Below, piece by piece: positions 16,035 to 24,754 of a DNA stretch of 64,000 nt. Each line of letters starts with the position of its first letter. Positions within the stretch are counted from its first letter, which is position 1. The notes beneath the pieces are model-generated. The model was given only the letters and a program-made list of their open reading frames with translations. It was not told the DNA's origin and ran no database searches. The position numbers were made by a program, and so were the translations under genes. Location of the stretch: positions 9,362,001 to 9,426,000 of the forward strand of contig NZ_CP070225.1 in assembly GCF_021631985.1 (NCBI RefSeq), written 5' to 3'. The stretch comes from Sandaracinus amylolyticus (GTDB lineage Bacteria; Myxococcota_A; Polyangia; Polyangiales; Sandaracinaceae).

Positions 16035-16822
16035 AAGCGACCTTCGATCGCGATCCCGTTCGGGCGGATCGCGACGTGGGTCTCGCTGCTGCTGCTCGAG
16101 GTGAGATCGATGATCACGAGCGTCGCGGCGCCGGCCGCGAGCACGCCCGCGGTCACGTAGAGCGCGGTCGCCACGGTGGCCTCGGTGCGCGCCTGCTCGA
16201 GCCGATCGTGCTCGGGGCTCCCGCGCACGATCACCGGCTGATCGCGCAGGTCGTCGACGGTGGACTGCGCGTCGAGCGCGAGCACGACGCCCGCGATGGT
16301 CGCGCCGGCCGCGAGCCCTGCGGCACCCACGCCGATCCAGAGCAGCGTGTGATCGGGCTCGGCCGCCGGCGGCGGCGCGACCGGCGGAGGATCGCTCGGC
16401 GGCGGCGTGATCTCGGGCTCGGGCTCGGGCGCCTCGGGCTCGGGCGCCGGCTCGGGCTGGGGCGCGTCGCCTTCGCTCAGCACGAGCTCGCGCTCGATCT
16501 CCGCGACGCGCTGCTCGGCGAACGCGCGGAAGCGACCGGTGTCGTCGTCGCGCGCGCAGGTGCGGTAGGCGCGCGCGGCCTGCGCGCGGTGCTCGGGGCC
16601 CCAGCGATCGTAGGTGAGCGCGAGGTTGCACATCGTCGTGACGCGCGGCGCGAGGCGATACGACTCGCGGAACGCAGCGGCGGCGGCCTCGTGATCGCCC
16701 TCGCGCAGGCGCTCGACGCCGCGATCGAAGAGCGAGGTGGAGGGATCGCTCGGAGCGTCCTGCGCACGGGCGAGCGCTGGAATCGCGAGGAGGACGAGCG
16801 CGACGAGGGCGTGGATGCGCAT
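16031..16822 (-). CDS. Secreted TPR protein with C-terminal two-helix membrane module
   Basis: A 263-residue protein. Signal peptide 1-20 (ALARA cleavage); TPR-like helices about 28-110 (LFDRGVERLREGDHEAAAAAFRESYRLAP); Pro/Glu-rich linker 120-155; two membrane helices at about 159-183 and 216-240. Between the helices sits HDRLEQARTEATVAT, and the protein ends in a strand ...IEGRF. The same C-terminal module occurs in the protein at 59718. The ATG shares one base with the stop of the upstream kinase gene (TGATG), so kinase and envelope protein are coupled. It is probably anchored in the membrane with the TPR part outside the cytoplasm. The exact role is unknown; a kinase partner or substrate is a reasonable guess. 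Confidence 0.8.
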   Translation of the reverse strand: MRIHALVALVLLAIPALARAQDAPSDPSTSLFDRGVERLREGDHEAAAAAFRESYRLAPRVTTMCNLALTYDRWGPEHRAQAARAYRTCARDDDTGRFRAFAEQRVAEIERELVLSEGDAPQPEPAPEPEAPEPEPEITPPPSDPPPVAPPPAAEPDHTLLWIGVGAAGLAAGATIAGVVLALDAQSTVDDLRDQPVIVRGSPEHDRLEQARTEATVATALYVTAGVLAAGAATLVIIDLTSSSSSETHVAIRPNGIAIEGRF

Positions 16823-18171
16823 CACGGTGCGTGCTGCTCGATGATGTTGCCGTCCCACGACGCCGGCTCGCCCGTCGCGGGCTCGGTCGTGGGAGTGGTC
16901 TCGCGCGGAGCGCGGCCTCGCGCGCGCGGCGCTCGCTCGCGCGGCTCCTCGGGCGTCGCGATCGCCGCCGGCGGCGGCTCGGGCGTCGGCTCGATCACCG
17001 GCTCGGGCGTCGGCTCGATCACCGGCGGCGGCGCCGGCGCGATCACCGGCTCGGGCGTGGCCACCGGCGCGGCTTGCTCGATCGTGCTCGGCGGCTCGCG
17101 TCGCATCAGCCACACGCTCGCGGCCCACGCGAGCACGCCTGCGAGCGCGAGCGCGATCCCGATCGCGATGATGCGCGCCTCGCGGTCGCGCGACGGCTTC
17201 ACCACCGTGCCCGAGGCCGGCGCGCTGCGGCTGTGGAGCTCGGGCGACGAGTCGACGCTCGGCGCGGTCTCGCGCGTCGCGAGCGACGAGCGAGACGCGC
17301 CCGAGGAGCGCCGCGCCAGTGCGCTCTCGAGCAGCTCGATCGCCTCGACCGCGCTCGCCGGACGCTCCTCGGGATCCTTCGCGAGCAGCTTCGCGAGCAC
17401 GCTGCTCGTGCTCCGCGGCGCGTCGTGGGTCGAGGGCACCGGCGCGTAGAGGATCTGGTGCATCAACGCCGCGGTCGACGGCGCCTCGAAGGGCAGCGCG
17501 CCCGCGAGCATCTCGTAGAGGATCACGCCGAGCGCCCAGAGGTCGACGCGCACCGTCGGGCGCTCGCCGTGGAACTGCTCGGGCGCCATGTAGGGCAGCG
17601 ATCCCACGATGCTGCGGCTCTCGGTGATCTTCGATCCGAAGCGCTCGTCGACGCCGGTCGCGAGCCCGAAGTCGAGCAACCGCACGCTCACCGGACCGCT
17701 CCGGCACACGCCGAGGTTGCTCGGCTTCACGTCGCGATGGACGATGCCGGCCGCGTGCACGTCCACCAGCGCCTCTGCGATCCCGATCGCCAGCTCGAGC
17801 GCGCGCTCGCGCGGCAGCGGCCCTTCGCGCGAGAGCAGCACGTCGAGCGGGGTGCCGTCGACGAGCTCCATCACGTAGAACGGACCGCGCCCGGGATCGA
17901 CACCGAAGTCGGTGATCTGCGGCACCCGCGGCGTGGTCACCTTCGCGAGGGCGCGCGCCTCGCGGCGGAAGCGCGCGTCGAGGGTCGCGTCCCAGCGGTC
18001 GGGGCGCACCAGCTTCAGCGCGAAGCGCTTCTCGAGCTCGACGTGCTCGACCTCGAGCACCTGGCCCATACCGCCCGCGCCGATCTCGCGCGTGACGCGA
18101 TAGCGCGCTGCGACGACGTCGCCGACGCGCACCGGGGCGAAGACGCTGTTCTCGAGCGCGTCCGACGACAT
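16822..18171 (-). CDS. Transmembrane Hanks-type Ser/Thr protein kinase
   Basis: A 449-residue protein. Kinase domain about 24-290: Gly-loop GAGGMGQV (31-38), Lys53 in FALKLV, catalytic loop HRDVKPSN with D147, DFGLA with D167, APEQ at 196-199, and a WALGVILYEML block. One membrane helix lies at about 334-356. Outside it is a Pro/Glu-rich tail with PEPVI repeats and no recognisable sensor fold. All residues needed for catalysis are present, so it should be active. It is the first gene of a two-gene unit with the TPR protein at 16031. A lipoprotein gene starts divergently within about 20-40 nt, so the promoter region is very short. Confidence 0.93.
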   Translation of the reverse strand: MSSDALENSVFAPVRVGDVVAARYRVTREIGAGGMGQVLEVEHVELEKRFALKLVRPDRWDATLDARFRREARALAKVTTPRVPQITDFGVDPGRGPFYVMELVDGTPLDVLLSREGPLPRERALELAIGIAEALVDVHAAGIVHRDVKPSNLGVCRSGPVSVRLLDFGLATGVDERFGSKITESRSIVGSLPYMAPEQFHGERPTVRVDLWALGVILYEMLAGALPFEAPSTAALMHQILYAPVPSTHDAPRSTSSVLAKLLAKDPEERPASAVEAIELLESALARRSSGASRSSLATRETAPSVDSSPELHSRSAPASGTVVKPSRDREARIIAIGIALALAGVLAWAASVWLMRREPPSTIEQAAPVATPEPVIAPAPPPVIEPTPEPVIEPTPEPPPAAIATPEEPRERAPRARGRAPRETTPTTEPATGEPASWDGNIIEQHAP

Positions 18172-18210
18172 CCGACTGCGCCGCGCAGGATAGCAGCGGT
18201 CGCTGTCGCG

Positions 18211-19572
18211 GTGCTGGCGACGATCGTGCTGGCGGGGTGCATCCCTGATTTTTCCGGGTTCACCATCGTCGACGACGAGGGCTCGGTCGACGCCGGGATG
18301 GACGCCGCCGCCGAGCTGGAGGACGGCGGCGAAGTCGACGCCGCGCCGGTCGACGGCGGCCCCGTCGACGCCAACGACCCTCCGCCGTCCGTGCTCGACA
18401 CCGCGTGTGTGACGCCGTGGGACGAGCTCGAGCCCCCGTTCCCCGAGGTGTGCACCCGACGCGTGAGCGAGCGGATCGGCGCGCCGTTCGAGATCGACGA
18501 CGTCGCGATCACCCGCGGCAGCGACGGTGTCGTCGTGATCGCGTACGACGCGTACGACGGGCCGGACCTGGCCGAGCTGCGCACCGTGCGCTTCCACGAG
18601 GACGCGCCCGAGACCGCCGCCGACGGCCCGGTGATCCGCCCGGTCGCGTCGATGGGCGAGTGGGTCGGCACGTCCGTCGCGCTCGCGACCCAGGGCGCCG
18701 ACATCCACCACTTCGCGTACTGGGTCCGCTCCGACCTGGGCCACGAGATCCAGCACCGCACGCTGCGCGGGAACATCCTCTCCGAACCGGATCACGTCGC
18801 GATCTCGGTCGGCGCGCGCGGCGCGGTCGACATCGAGATCGACGGCGCGGGGCTCCCGGTCGTCGCGTGGCACGACGACGACACCGGCCGCAACGCGGTG
18901 CGACGCGCGACCGGCGACGGCACGTGGGCGGTCGACGTGAACGTGCGGAGCGACGGCGATCCGCGGCTCGAGGGGGTCGGCGCGGTCGCGCTCGCGGCGG
19001 GCGCGGGCACGACCATGCACTACGCGTTTCAGTGGTGCGCCACGCTCGCGGTCTCCGCGCCCTCGTACTCGGTGTCGACGTCTGCCGCCTCGTGGGCCGT
19101 CGCGCGCACGCTCGACAACCCCGCGATCGACGAGCGCGCGTCGGGCGTGGGGGTCGACCTCGCGCTGCTCGGCGACGAGACGATCGTGGGCTACCTCGAC
19201 TGGGCCGCGCAGCGCGGCGAGGTGCGGCTCGCGCGCTTCACGGGCAGCGGCCCGATCGAGATCACCACGCTGATCGACGACCTCACGATCCTCGATCGCC
19301 CGGGCCGACATCCGATGGTCGTCGAGACCGACGCGTACGGCCTCCTGCACCTGCTCACTGCGGGCGTCGAAGGGCCCGAGACGCGGCTCGAGTACTGGCG
19401 GCAGGTGCGCCGCGGCGGCGAGCTCGAGTGGGTCGTCGACGTGCTCTCGCTGATCGGCGCGGTGCCCGAGCGCGTCCACGCCGACATGGTGATCGGCCCC
19501 GATCGACGGCCGCACGTCGTGTACTGGGATCCCTTCGTCGGCGCGGTCGTGTACGCGACGATCCAGCTCTGA
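18211..19572 (+). CDS. Lipoprotein, predicted beta-propeller-like surface protein
   Basis: A roughly 450-residue protein with a lipobox VLAGC, an Asp/Gly/Ala-rich linker (DDEGSVDAGMDAAAELEDGG), then strand repeats such as VVIAYDAYDG, PVVAWHDDDTG, TIVGYLDWAAQ and PHVVYWDPF. These resemble the WD-like strand repeats of secreted propellers. The start is unresolved: GTG 18211 is the only conventional codon near the signal but leaves just nine residues before the lipid Cys. The frame extends upstream as RRIAAVAVA, with ATA at 18190 as the next candidate. Function unknown; a surface-exposed binding protein is likely. It is divergent from the kinase gene at 18171. Confidence 0.75.
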   Translation: MLATIVLAGCIPDFSGFTIVDDEGSVDAGMDAAAELEDGGEVDAAPVDGGPVDANDPPPSVLDTACVTPWDELEPPFPEVCTRRVSERIGAPFEIDDVAITRGSDGVVVIAYDAYDGPDLAELRTVRFHEDAPETAADGPVIRPVASMGEWVGTSVALATQGADIHHFAYWVRSDLGHEIQHRTLRGNILSEPDHVAISVGARGAVDIEIDGAGLPVVAWHDDDTGRNAVRRATGDGTWAVDVNVRSDGDPRLEGVGAVALAAGAGTTMHYAFQWCATLAVSAPSYSVSTSAASWAVARTLDNPAIDERASGVGVDLALLGDETIVGYLDWAAQRGEVRLARFTGSGPIEITTLIDDLTILDRPGRHPMVVETDAYGLLHLLTAGVEGPETRLEYWRQVRRGGELEWVVDVLSLIGAVPERVHADMVIGPDRRPHVVYWDPFVGAVVYATIQL

Positions 19573-19625
19573 TCGTGCGGCGTGGTCCTTGACCAGCGCG
19601 CGCGCGCACACGAGGCTCGCGCGCG

Positions 19626-20783
19626 ATGGCAGCGGACGCGAAGACGAAATTCTCGATGCCGATCTGGGGCTGGATCCTGATCGCGGGCCTCGTGCTCGCG
19701 GGGATCCTCAAGGTCGTGCACGTGCCAGGGCTCGCGGGCGGCGCGCTCGAAGCGCTCGCGGGGCTCTGCTTGATCGCAGGCTCGTGCGAAGCGCTGATCA
19801 TGAGCGTCGAGGGCATGAGCGCCCTGCTCGGATGGAACCAGTTCGTCGGCGGCACGATCGCGGCGGTCGTCTCGAACGTGCCCGAGATCGCGCTGCTCGG
19901 GTTCTTCGTGGTCGACGACCCGACGATGGCGTTCGTGATCGGCCTGATGAGCGTCTACACGAACTCGATGGCGTTCGCGCTCTACGCGGTGATCATGCCG
20001 AAGGATCGCGGCACCGCGTCGATCCCGATGCCGATCGTGCGCGCGGGCACCGACCTCCTGAGCTTCGGCGGCGGCCTCTGCCTCGCGCTCGCGATCACGA
20101 TGATCGTGCTGCGCGAGTTCGGCTCGCCGATCGATCGCATCGGGGTGCCCGAGCTCTACTTCGTCGGCTTCGCGCTGATGGCGGTGTTCGGGACCTTCCT
20201 CGTCAGCCTGGTGCGCTACTTCGGTGCCGAGGAGAAGAAGGAAGGCGAGGCGCCGCCCAAGAAGGAACCGGAAGAGGCGCACCACGGCGTGCCCAAGACC
20301 TACGGCGGTGTCGCGGGCCTGCTCGTGCTCGGCGTGTTCGGATCGTTCCTCGGCGGCGAGTCGATGAGCGAGGTCGGCGACGCGATCGTCGCCGCGTTCC
20401 CCGATCTGTCGCGCATGGCGGTCGCGCTGATCCTCGCGATCATCGCGGGCGTCCCGACCTACGTCATCGTGCTCAACGCGCACTACAAGAAGCAGCCGCT
20501 GATCGCGCTCTCGAACACGTTCGGCGGGCTCACGCAGAACCTCTTCAACGTGATGGCGTTCTGCTGCTTGATGATCGCGTTCTTCAACACGATCGGCGTG
20601 CTCCACGACGAGACCGTGCCGATCACGATCCCGACGACGCTCGCGCTCGCGCTGATCTATCCGACCTACGCGATCCTCTCGCGTGCGATCGAGGACGACG
20701 GCAAGTTCAACTGGATCGAGATCGTGTCGTTGGTCGCGCTCTTCGGGCTCTTGATGTTCGTGCTCGTGCGCGACGGAGGGTGA
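19626..20783 (+). CDS. CaCA-superfamily cation exchanger-like membrane protein
   Basis: A 385-residue integral membrane protein with about ten helices in two halves. The first alpha-repeat-like segment is EALIMSVEGMSALLG then GGTIAAVVSNVPEIALLG, with the P-E pair of the ion-binding region. The second is SNTFGGLTQNLFNVMAF. A charged cytosolic loop (EEKKEGEAPPKKEPEEAHH) separates the halves. This is the CaCA (Na+/Ca2+ or H+/cation exchanger) layout. The motif wording differs from canonical ChaA or YrbG, so the ion is not assignable. A 5-nt gap separates it from the GST gene. Confidence 0.82.
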   Translation: MAADAKTKFSMPIWGWILIAGLVLAGILKVVHVPGLAGGALEALAGLCLIAGSCEALIMSVEGMSALLGWNQFVGGTIAAVVSNVPEIALLGFFVVDDPTMAFVIGLMSVYTNSMAFALYAVIMPKDRGTASIPMPIVRAGTDLLSFGGGLCLALAITMIVLREFGSPIDRIGVPELYFVGFALMAVFGTFLVSLVRYFGAEEKKEGEAPPKKEPEEAHHGVPKTYGGVAGLLVLGVFGSFLGGESMSEVGDAIVAAFPDLSRMAVALILAIIAGVPTYVIVLNAHYKKQPLIALSNTFGGLTQNLFNVMAFCCLMIAFFNTIGVLHDETVPITIPTTLALALIYPTYAILSRAIEDDGKFNWIEIVSLVALFGLLMFVLVRDGG

Positions 20784-20788
20784 GCGAG

Positions 20789-21400
20789 ATGCGGACGCTG
20801 GTGATCGGAGACAAGCGCTGGTCGTCGTGGAGCATGCGGCCCTGGCTCGCGCTGCGGCACGCGGGCATCGAGTTCGACGAGCACCTGATCCGGCTGCGCC
20901 GTCCCGACAGCAAGGAACGGATCGCCGCGGTCTCGCCGAGCGGGAAGGTGCCGCTCCTGATCGACGGCGATCTGACGATCTCGGACTCGCTCGCGATCTG
21001 CGAGTGGGCCGCGGAGCGTGTGCCCTCGCTGTGGCCGAGCGATGCGAGCGCGCGCGCGATCGCGCGGAGCGTGAGCGCGGAGATGCACTCGAGCTTCGTC
21101 GCGATGCGCACCGAGATGTCGATGGACGTCGAGCTGCGCACGAAGAAGGAGCTCTCGCGTGACGCGCGCGCCGACGTGGATCGTGTGATGACGATCTGGC
21201 GCGAGGCCCGCGTGAAATGGGGACAGGACGGTGACTTCCTGTTCGGCGCGTTCTCGATCGCCGACTGCTTCTACGCGCCGGTGGTCACGCGCTTCCGCAG
21301 CTACGGCGTCACGCTCGACGACACCGCGTCGCGTTACTCCGAGGCGATCTTCGCGCACCCCGAGGTGCGCGCGTGGTGTGACGGTGTCGAGCGCGACTGA
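20789..21400 (+). CDS. Glutathione S-transferase family protein
   Basis: A 203-residue protein. The N-terminal thioredoxin-like domain starts TLVIGDKRWSSWSMRPWLAL, where the S-x-W-S region supplies the thiol-activating Ser. SPSGKVPLLIDGDLTISDSLAICEWAAE is the cis-Pro and gamma-Glu-binding segment. The C-terminal helical domain has GAFSIADCFYAPVVTRF, the N-capping S/T-x-x-D motif. Length is normal for the family. It likely conjugates glutathione to electrophiles or isomerises small molecules. Its 3' end overlaps the SnoaL-like gene by 17 nt. Confidence 0.92.
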   Translation: MRTLVIGDKRWSSWSMRPWLALRHAGIEFDEHLIRLRRPDSKERIAAVSPSGKVPLLIDGDLTISDSLAICEWAAERVPSLWPSDASARAIARSVSAEMHSSFVAMRTEMSMDVELRTKKELSRDARADVDRVMTIWREARVKWGQDGDFLFGAFSIADCFYAPVVTRFRSYGVTLDDTASRYSEAIFAHPEVRAWCDGVERD

Positions 21401-21725
21401 GCAGCTCGCGCGTCGCTGGCTCGACGCGTTCAACGCGCGCGACGTCGACGCGATGGCCGCGCTCTACGCGGACGATGCGACCCACACGTCGCCGAAGATC
21501 CGCGAGGGGCGCATCGTGGGACGCGACGCGCTGCGCGCGTGGTGGCGCGGCGCGCTCGAGCGCACACCGAGCCTGCGCTACGAGCTCGTCGGGATCGCCG
21601 CGAGCGAGGACCGCGTCGCGCTCGAGTACGTGCGCCACGTCGACGGCGAGCCCGCGATGTCGGTGTGCAACGTGTTCGACGTGGCGGATGGACGCTTCGT
21701 CGCGTCGCGCGTCTATCACGGCTGA
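21384..21725 (+). CDS. SnoaL/NTF2-like protein
   Basis: A 113-residue protein from GTG 21384, the start that best fits the fold. A first helix LARRWLDAFNARDVDAMAALYADDATHTSP leads into strands RIVGRDALRAWWRG, LRYELVGIAASEDRVALEYVRHV and ARVYHG-like end strands. This is the cone-shaped NTF2-like fold of SnoaL proteins, which can be small cyclases, hydrolases or binding proteins. No catalytic dyad can be set from sequence alone. It overlaps the GST stop region by 17 nt, so the two are co-expressed. Confidence 0.8.
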   Translation: MSSATEQLARRWLDAFNARDVDAMAALYADDATHTSPKIREGRIVGRDALRAWWRGALERTPSLRYELVGIAASEDRVALEYVRHVDGEPAMSVCNVFDVADGRFVASRVYHG

Positions 21726-21745
21726 GAAGCAGCGGGGCGGAGCGC

Positions 21746-22600
21746 ATGGACGTGATCATCGCAGTCACGCTCGCGCTCGTTTCGTTCGGATGGGGCGCGT
21801 GGACTGGCAGCGAGCTCGGGCGTGCGCTCGCACATTCGCTCGTGCATCACCGTCCCGTTCCCTCTCGCGCGTGGAAGGGCGCGCTCGTGCGGCTGGTGCC
21901 GATCGTGGTCGCCTTCCTGGCGGGACCGGTGTGGCTCCTCGCGTTGTCGTTCCTCGGCGTCTTGGCGATCGTGCTCGCGTGCGCCGTCTCGTACCGCCAG
22001 ACGACGAGGCGCGAGCGCGTCGTACGCGCGCTCGACGACGGGCTCGACGCGGCGATCTGGATCATCGACAGCTACGATCCCCGCACGAGGCGCACGAGGG
22101 CGGGGTGGTGGATCGAGCTCGCGGCGCGCTTCGTGCGCGAAGGTCGCTCGGACGAGATCGACGAGCGGCTGCAGCAGAGCGCGACATCCATCCGGCCGCG
22201 TCGGCTCCGCGCGGCGCTCACCGCCACCCGAGCTCGCATCGCGCTGCACGAAGCTCGCATCGCCCAGGCACGCGTCCTGATCGCCGATGCGCGGGCGCTC
22301 CATCGCGAAGCCGCGTTCCGCGAGCACTGCGACCAGCTCGAGGTCCGCGCGCGGCTCGTCGAGGGCGACGCCGAAGGTGCGCTCGCGGCCTGCGTGTCGC
22401 GCCTCGGGATCGGGTGGCGGATCCTCGAGCTTCACGCCCGGGCAGCTCAGGGAGCACACGGCGACGTCCGCGCTGCACTGCGCGCGGGCGTCACCGAGCA
22501 CGGGCAGGAATTCCTCGACCAGATCGCGGACGACGATCTTGCGGGCTCGCCCATCGCTCGTGCGATGCTCCGTGAGCGGGGGAGCGCATACCGGGATTGA
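21746..22600 (+). CDS. Membrane-anchored protein with TPR-like C-terminal region
   Basis: A 284-residue protein. Residues about 3-20 and 50-85 are hydrophobic (IIAVTLALVSFGWGAW; IVVAFLAGPVWLLALSFLGVLAIVLACAV), giving two or three membrane helices. The rest is cytoplasm-like, rich in Arg/Ala helices whose ARIAQARVLIADARALHREAAFREH spacing resembles TPR or Sel1-type pairs. I recognise no named family. Its TGA overlaps the TTG start of the NUDIX gene (TTGA), so translation is coupled. The ATG at 21746 follows a G-rich SD-like stretch (GCGGGGCGGAG). Confidence 0.7.
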   Translation: MDVIIAVTLALVSFGWGAWTGSELGRALAHSLVHHRPVPSRAWKGALVRLVPIVVAFLAGPVWLLALSFLGVLAIVLACAVSYRQTTRRERVVRALDDGLDAAIWIIDSYDPRTRRTRAGWWIELAARFVREGRSDEIDERLQQSATSIRPRRLRAALTATRARIALHEARIAQARVLIADARALHREAAFREHCDQLEVRARLVEGDAEGALAACVSRLGIGWRILELHARAAQGAHGDVRAALRAGVTEHGQEFLDQIADDDLAGSPIARAMLRERGSAYRD

Positions 22601-23112
22601 ACCGAGATCGGCGACGTCGGACGAGCCGCGAGGTGAGCGCGGGGATGGTGCTGCTGCGCCGGAGCGCGCGAGGCGTCGAGATGCTCGTCGTGCATCCAGG
22701 TGGACCCTTCTTCGCGAAGAAGCACGAAGGCGCGTGGTCGATCCCCAAGGGCATGATCGAAGAGGGCGAGGACGCGCTCGCCGCCGCGCAGCGCGAGGTC
22801 GTCGAGGAGCTCGGGGTCACACCGCCGTCGCCGCCCTACGTCGCGCTGGGCGACGTGCGCCTCAAGAGCGGCAAGCGCGTGCACGCGTGGGCGGCGCGCG
22901 CGGACTTCGATCCTACGCACATCGTGAGCAACGAGTTCGAGCTCGAGTGGCCACCGCGCTCGGGTCGCCTCCAGCGCTTCCCCGAGGTCGATCGTGCGTC
23001 GTGGGTCGACCTCGAGACCGCGAAGCGCTTGACGAGCCCGGCGCTGGCGCCGCTGTTCGAGCGCGCGGTGTCGAAGGAGACACTCGATATCGTGTTCGGC
23101 GATCGCCCGTGA
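22597..23112 (+). CDS. NUDIX hydrolase
   Basis: A 171-residue protein. The NUDIX box is complete: GMIEEGEDALAAAQREVVEELGV, with the Gly-x5-Glu-x7-Arg-Glu-x-x-Glu-Glu-x-Gly spacing. SAGMVLLRR and WSIPKG are the adjoining strands of the fold. The GxVHAW and FPEVDRASWVDLETA segments are typical of the MutT-like group that hydrolyses nucleoside diphosphates linked to another moiety. TTG at 22597 was chosen because it overlaps the upstream stop (TTGA); GTG further in is an alternative. It also overlaps the next gene (GTGA). Confidence 0.93.
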   Translation: MNRDRRRRTSREVSAGMVLLRRSARGVEMLVVHPGGPFFAKKHEGAWSIPKGMIEEGEDALAAAQREVVEELGVTPPSPPYVALGDVRLKSGKRVHAWAARADFDPTHIVSNEFELEWPPRSGRLQRFPEVDRASWVDLETAKRLTSPALAPLFERAVSKETLDIVFGDRP

Positions 23113-23912
23113 CCCGCCGGTTCGCCGCGCTCGTCATCGCGCTCAGCACGTGCGGCCCCAGCGCGCCGACCCCGCACGAGCCCGACGTCGTCACCACCGC
23201 CGGCGAAGAGCAGCTCGCCGAGGTCCCCGACACCGACGTCCCCGACGCGATCGAGCCGCCGCCCCCCACGCCCTGCGACGCCCATCCCCCGTCGACCGCG
23301 ACCCTCGAGCCGCTCGCGCAGCGCGGCCTGATCGTCGTCGACGCGAGCGCGCCCCGCGAGCTCGGCACCTGCGTCTCACCTGCGCTCGTCCCGCGGGAAG
23401 GGACCATCGCGTGTGAGCCCGGCAGCATGCGATGCCGGGTCGGCGACCGCGTGATCCTCCTGGCGCGCGAGCACGACACGGCGTGCGAGCCCTACGCGCT
23501 CATCCGCTACCCCGACACCGCACCCACGACCGATCCCGACGACGTCCTCGCCGCGCTCGCCCATCGCGACGAAGCGTGCGCGGTCCACGATCGCGTCGCG
23601 CTCCAGGATCCGTCGTTCTACGAGCCCACGCTCCGCGCCCGCCGCATCCAGTCCGGCCCGCGCGGGCCGGCGATCGAGTGCCTCCGCGACGCCGACGCGC
23701 AGGCCTTCACGACCGAGGCACGCGCCCGCTTCGCCCAGGTCCCCTTGCGTTGCGCCGGCCTCCGCTGCGAGAGCGCGGCCGAGTCACCGTCTCCCGCAGG
23801 GATCCTCTTCGCGAACCGCCTCTCCGGCCCCCTCCGCTTCGACGCGGTCGCGTGGGTCACCCCCGAGGATCAGCCGCGTGTGCTCGAGCTGCTCCGAGAG
23901 CGCTGCCGCTGA
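23109..23912 (+). CDS. Putative lipoprotein with Cys-rich domain
   Basis: A 267-residue protein from GTG 23109 (GTGA overlap with the NUDIX stop). The leader RRFAALVIALSTC gives a short lipobox (LSTC) followed by Gly-Pro-Ser, so lipidation is likely. A Pro/Asp-rich linker follows, then a domain with ten or so Cys spaced through the sequence (GTCVS, IACEPGSMRCRVGD, DTACEP, IECLRDA, LRCAGLRCES). I recognise no family. Its last 56 nt run into the opposing hydrolase gene, an unusually long convergent overlap. The function is unknown. Confidence 0.7.
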   Translation: MTRRFAALVIALSTCGPSAPTPHEPDVVTTAGEEQLAEVPDTDVPDAIEPPPPTPCDAHPPSTATLEPLAQRGLIVVDASAPRELGTCVSPALVPREGTIACEPGSMRCRVGDRVILLAREHDTACEPYALIRYPDTAPTTDPDDVLAALAHRDEACAVHDRVALQDPSFYEPTLRARRIQSGPRGPAIECLRDADAQAFTTEARARFAQVPLRCAGLRCESAAESPSPAGILFANRLSGPLRFDAVAWVTPEDQPRVLELLRERCR

Positions 23913-24750
23913 TCGCTGCCTCCACGATCCGTCGCGCGACCAGCCCCGGCCGATCGAGGTGCGGGCAGTGCCCCACGCCCTCCGGCTCCTCCACCCGCGC
24001 GTGCGCCGGCAGGTGCGCCCGGAAGTACGCGAGCCCGCTCGCGGGCAGCACGCGCTCCGAGCGCCCCCACATCAGCGTCACCGGCATCGCGAGCCCTCGC
24101 AGCGCCTCGGGATCGAACCCGTGATCGCTGCGCGCGTTCGCGAGCAGGTCGCGCACCACCGCGCGTCCCATGTGCCGCCGGACGTCGCCCGCGACCCACG
24201 ACGTGCCCGGCGGTGCCCGGTGATACACCCGCTCCACGAACGCGATCGCATCCGCGGTCGAGCGCAGCCGGAACACCCGCCGCACCTCCTCGAGCTCCTC
24301 CTCGCTCATCCGCGCGCCCGCGGGCGAGAGCAGCACGAGGGCCCGCACCTTCTCGGGCCGGCTCCGCGCGTAGTGCAGCGCGACCGCGCCGCCCAGCGAG
24401 TTCCCGACCACCACCGCGGGCTCGTCGATCAGCCGATCGATCACCTCGCCCATCACCTCGAACAGCGTGTCGGGCGCGAGACGCGCCCGCGGCGGCGCGC
24501 TCCATCCGTGCCCCGGCAGCTCGGGCGCGATGACGCCTCGCACGTGCTCCTGCACCCGCGCGATCACCGGCGCGAAGGGCGCCGCCGCCGAGCCGATCCC
24601 GTGCACCATCACGACCGGCGGGAGCGCGCCGTGCCCACGCCCCACGTACGCGTGCACGCGCCCGAGCCGCGTGTCGATCATGCGACCACGGAGCCCCCGC
24701 GCGCGCAGCGCGACGTGGGAGATCCCCTCGACCACCGAGAGCAGGCCCAT
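23857..24750 (-). CDS. Alpha/beta-hydrolase family enzyme
   Basis: A 297-residue protein. The oxyanion region VVMVHGIGSAAAPF, the nucleophile elbow VVGNSLGGAVALHYA (Ser of G-N-S-L-G-G) and a late GVGHCPHLDRP supplying the catalytic His give a full triad layout. The acid is probably the Asp in the strand before the His block. Substrate class cannot be read. It lies just after the ferritin-like hydrolase, with 4 nt between stop and start, so the two form an operon. Its 3' end overlaps the convergent lipoprotein gene by 56 nt. Confidence 0.92.
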   Translation of the reverse strand: MGLLSVVEGISHVALRARGLRGRMIDTRLGRVHAYVGRGHGALPPVVMVHGIGSAAAPFAPVIARVQEHVRGVIAPELPGHGWSAPPRARLAPDTLFEVMGEVIDRLIDEPAVVVGNSLGGAVALHYARSRPEKVRALVLLSPAGARMSEEELEEVRRVFRLRSTADAIAFVERVYHRAPPGTSWVAGDVRRHMGRAVVRDLLANARSDHGFDPEALRGLAMPVTLMWGRSERVLPASGLAYFRAHLPAHARVEEPEGVGHCPHLDRPGLVARRIVEAAISGSALGAARAHAADPRG

Positions 24751-24754
24751 CGCG

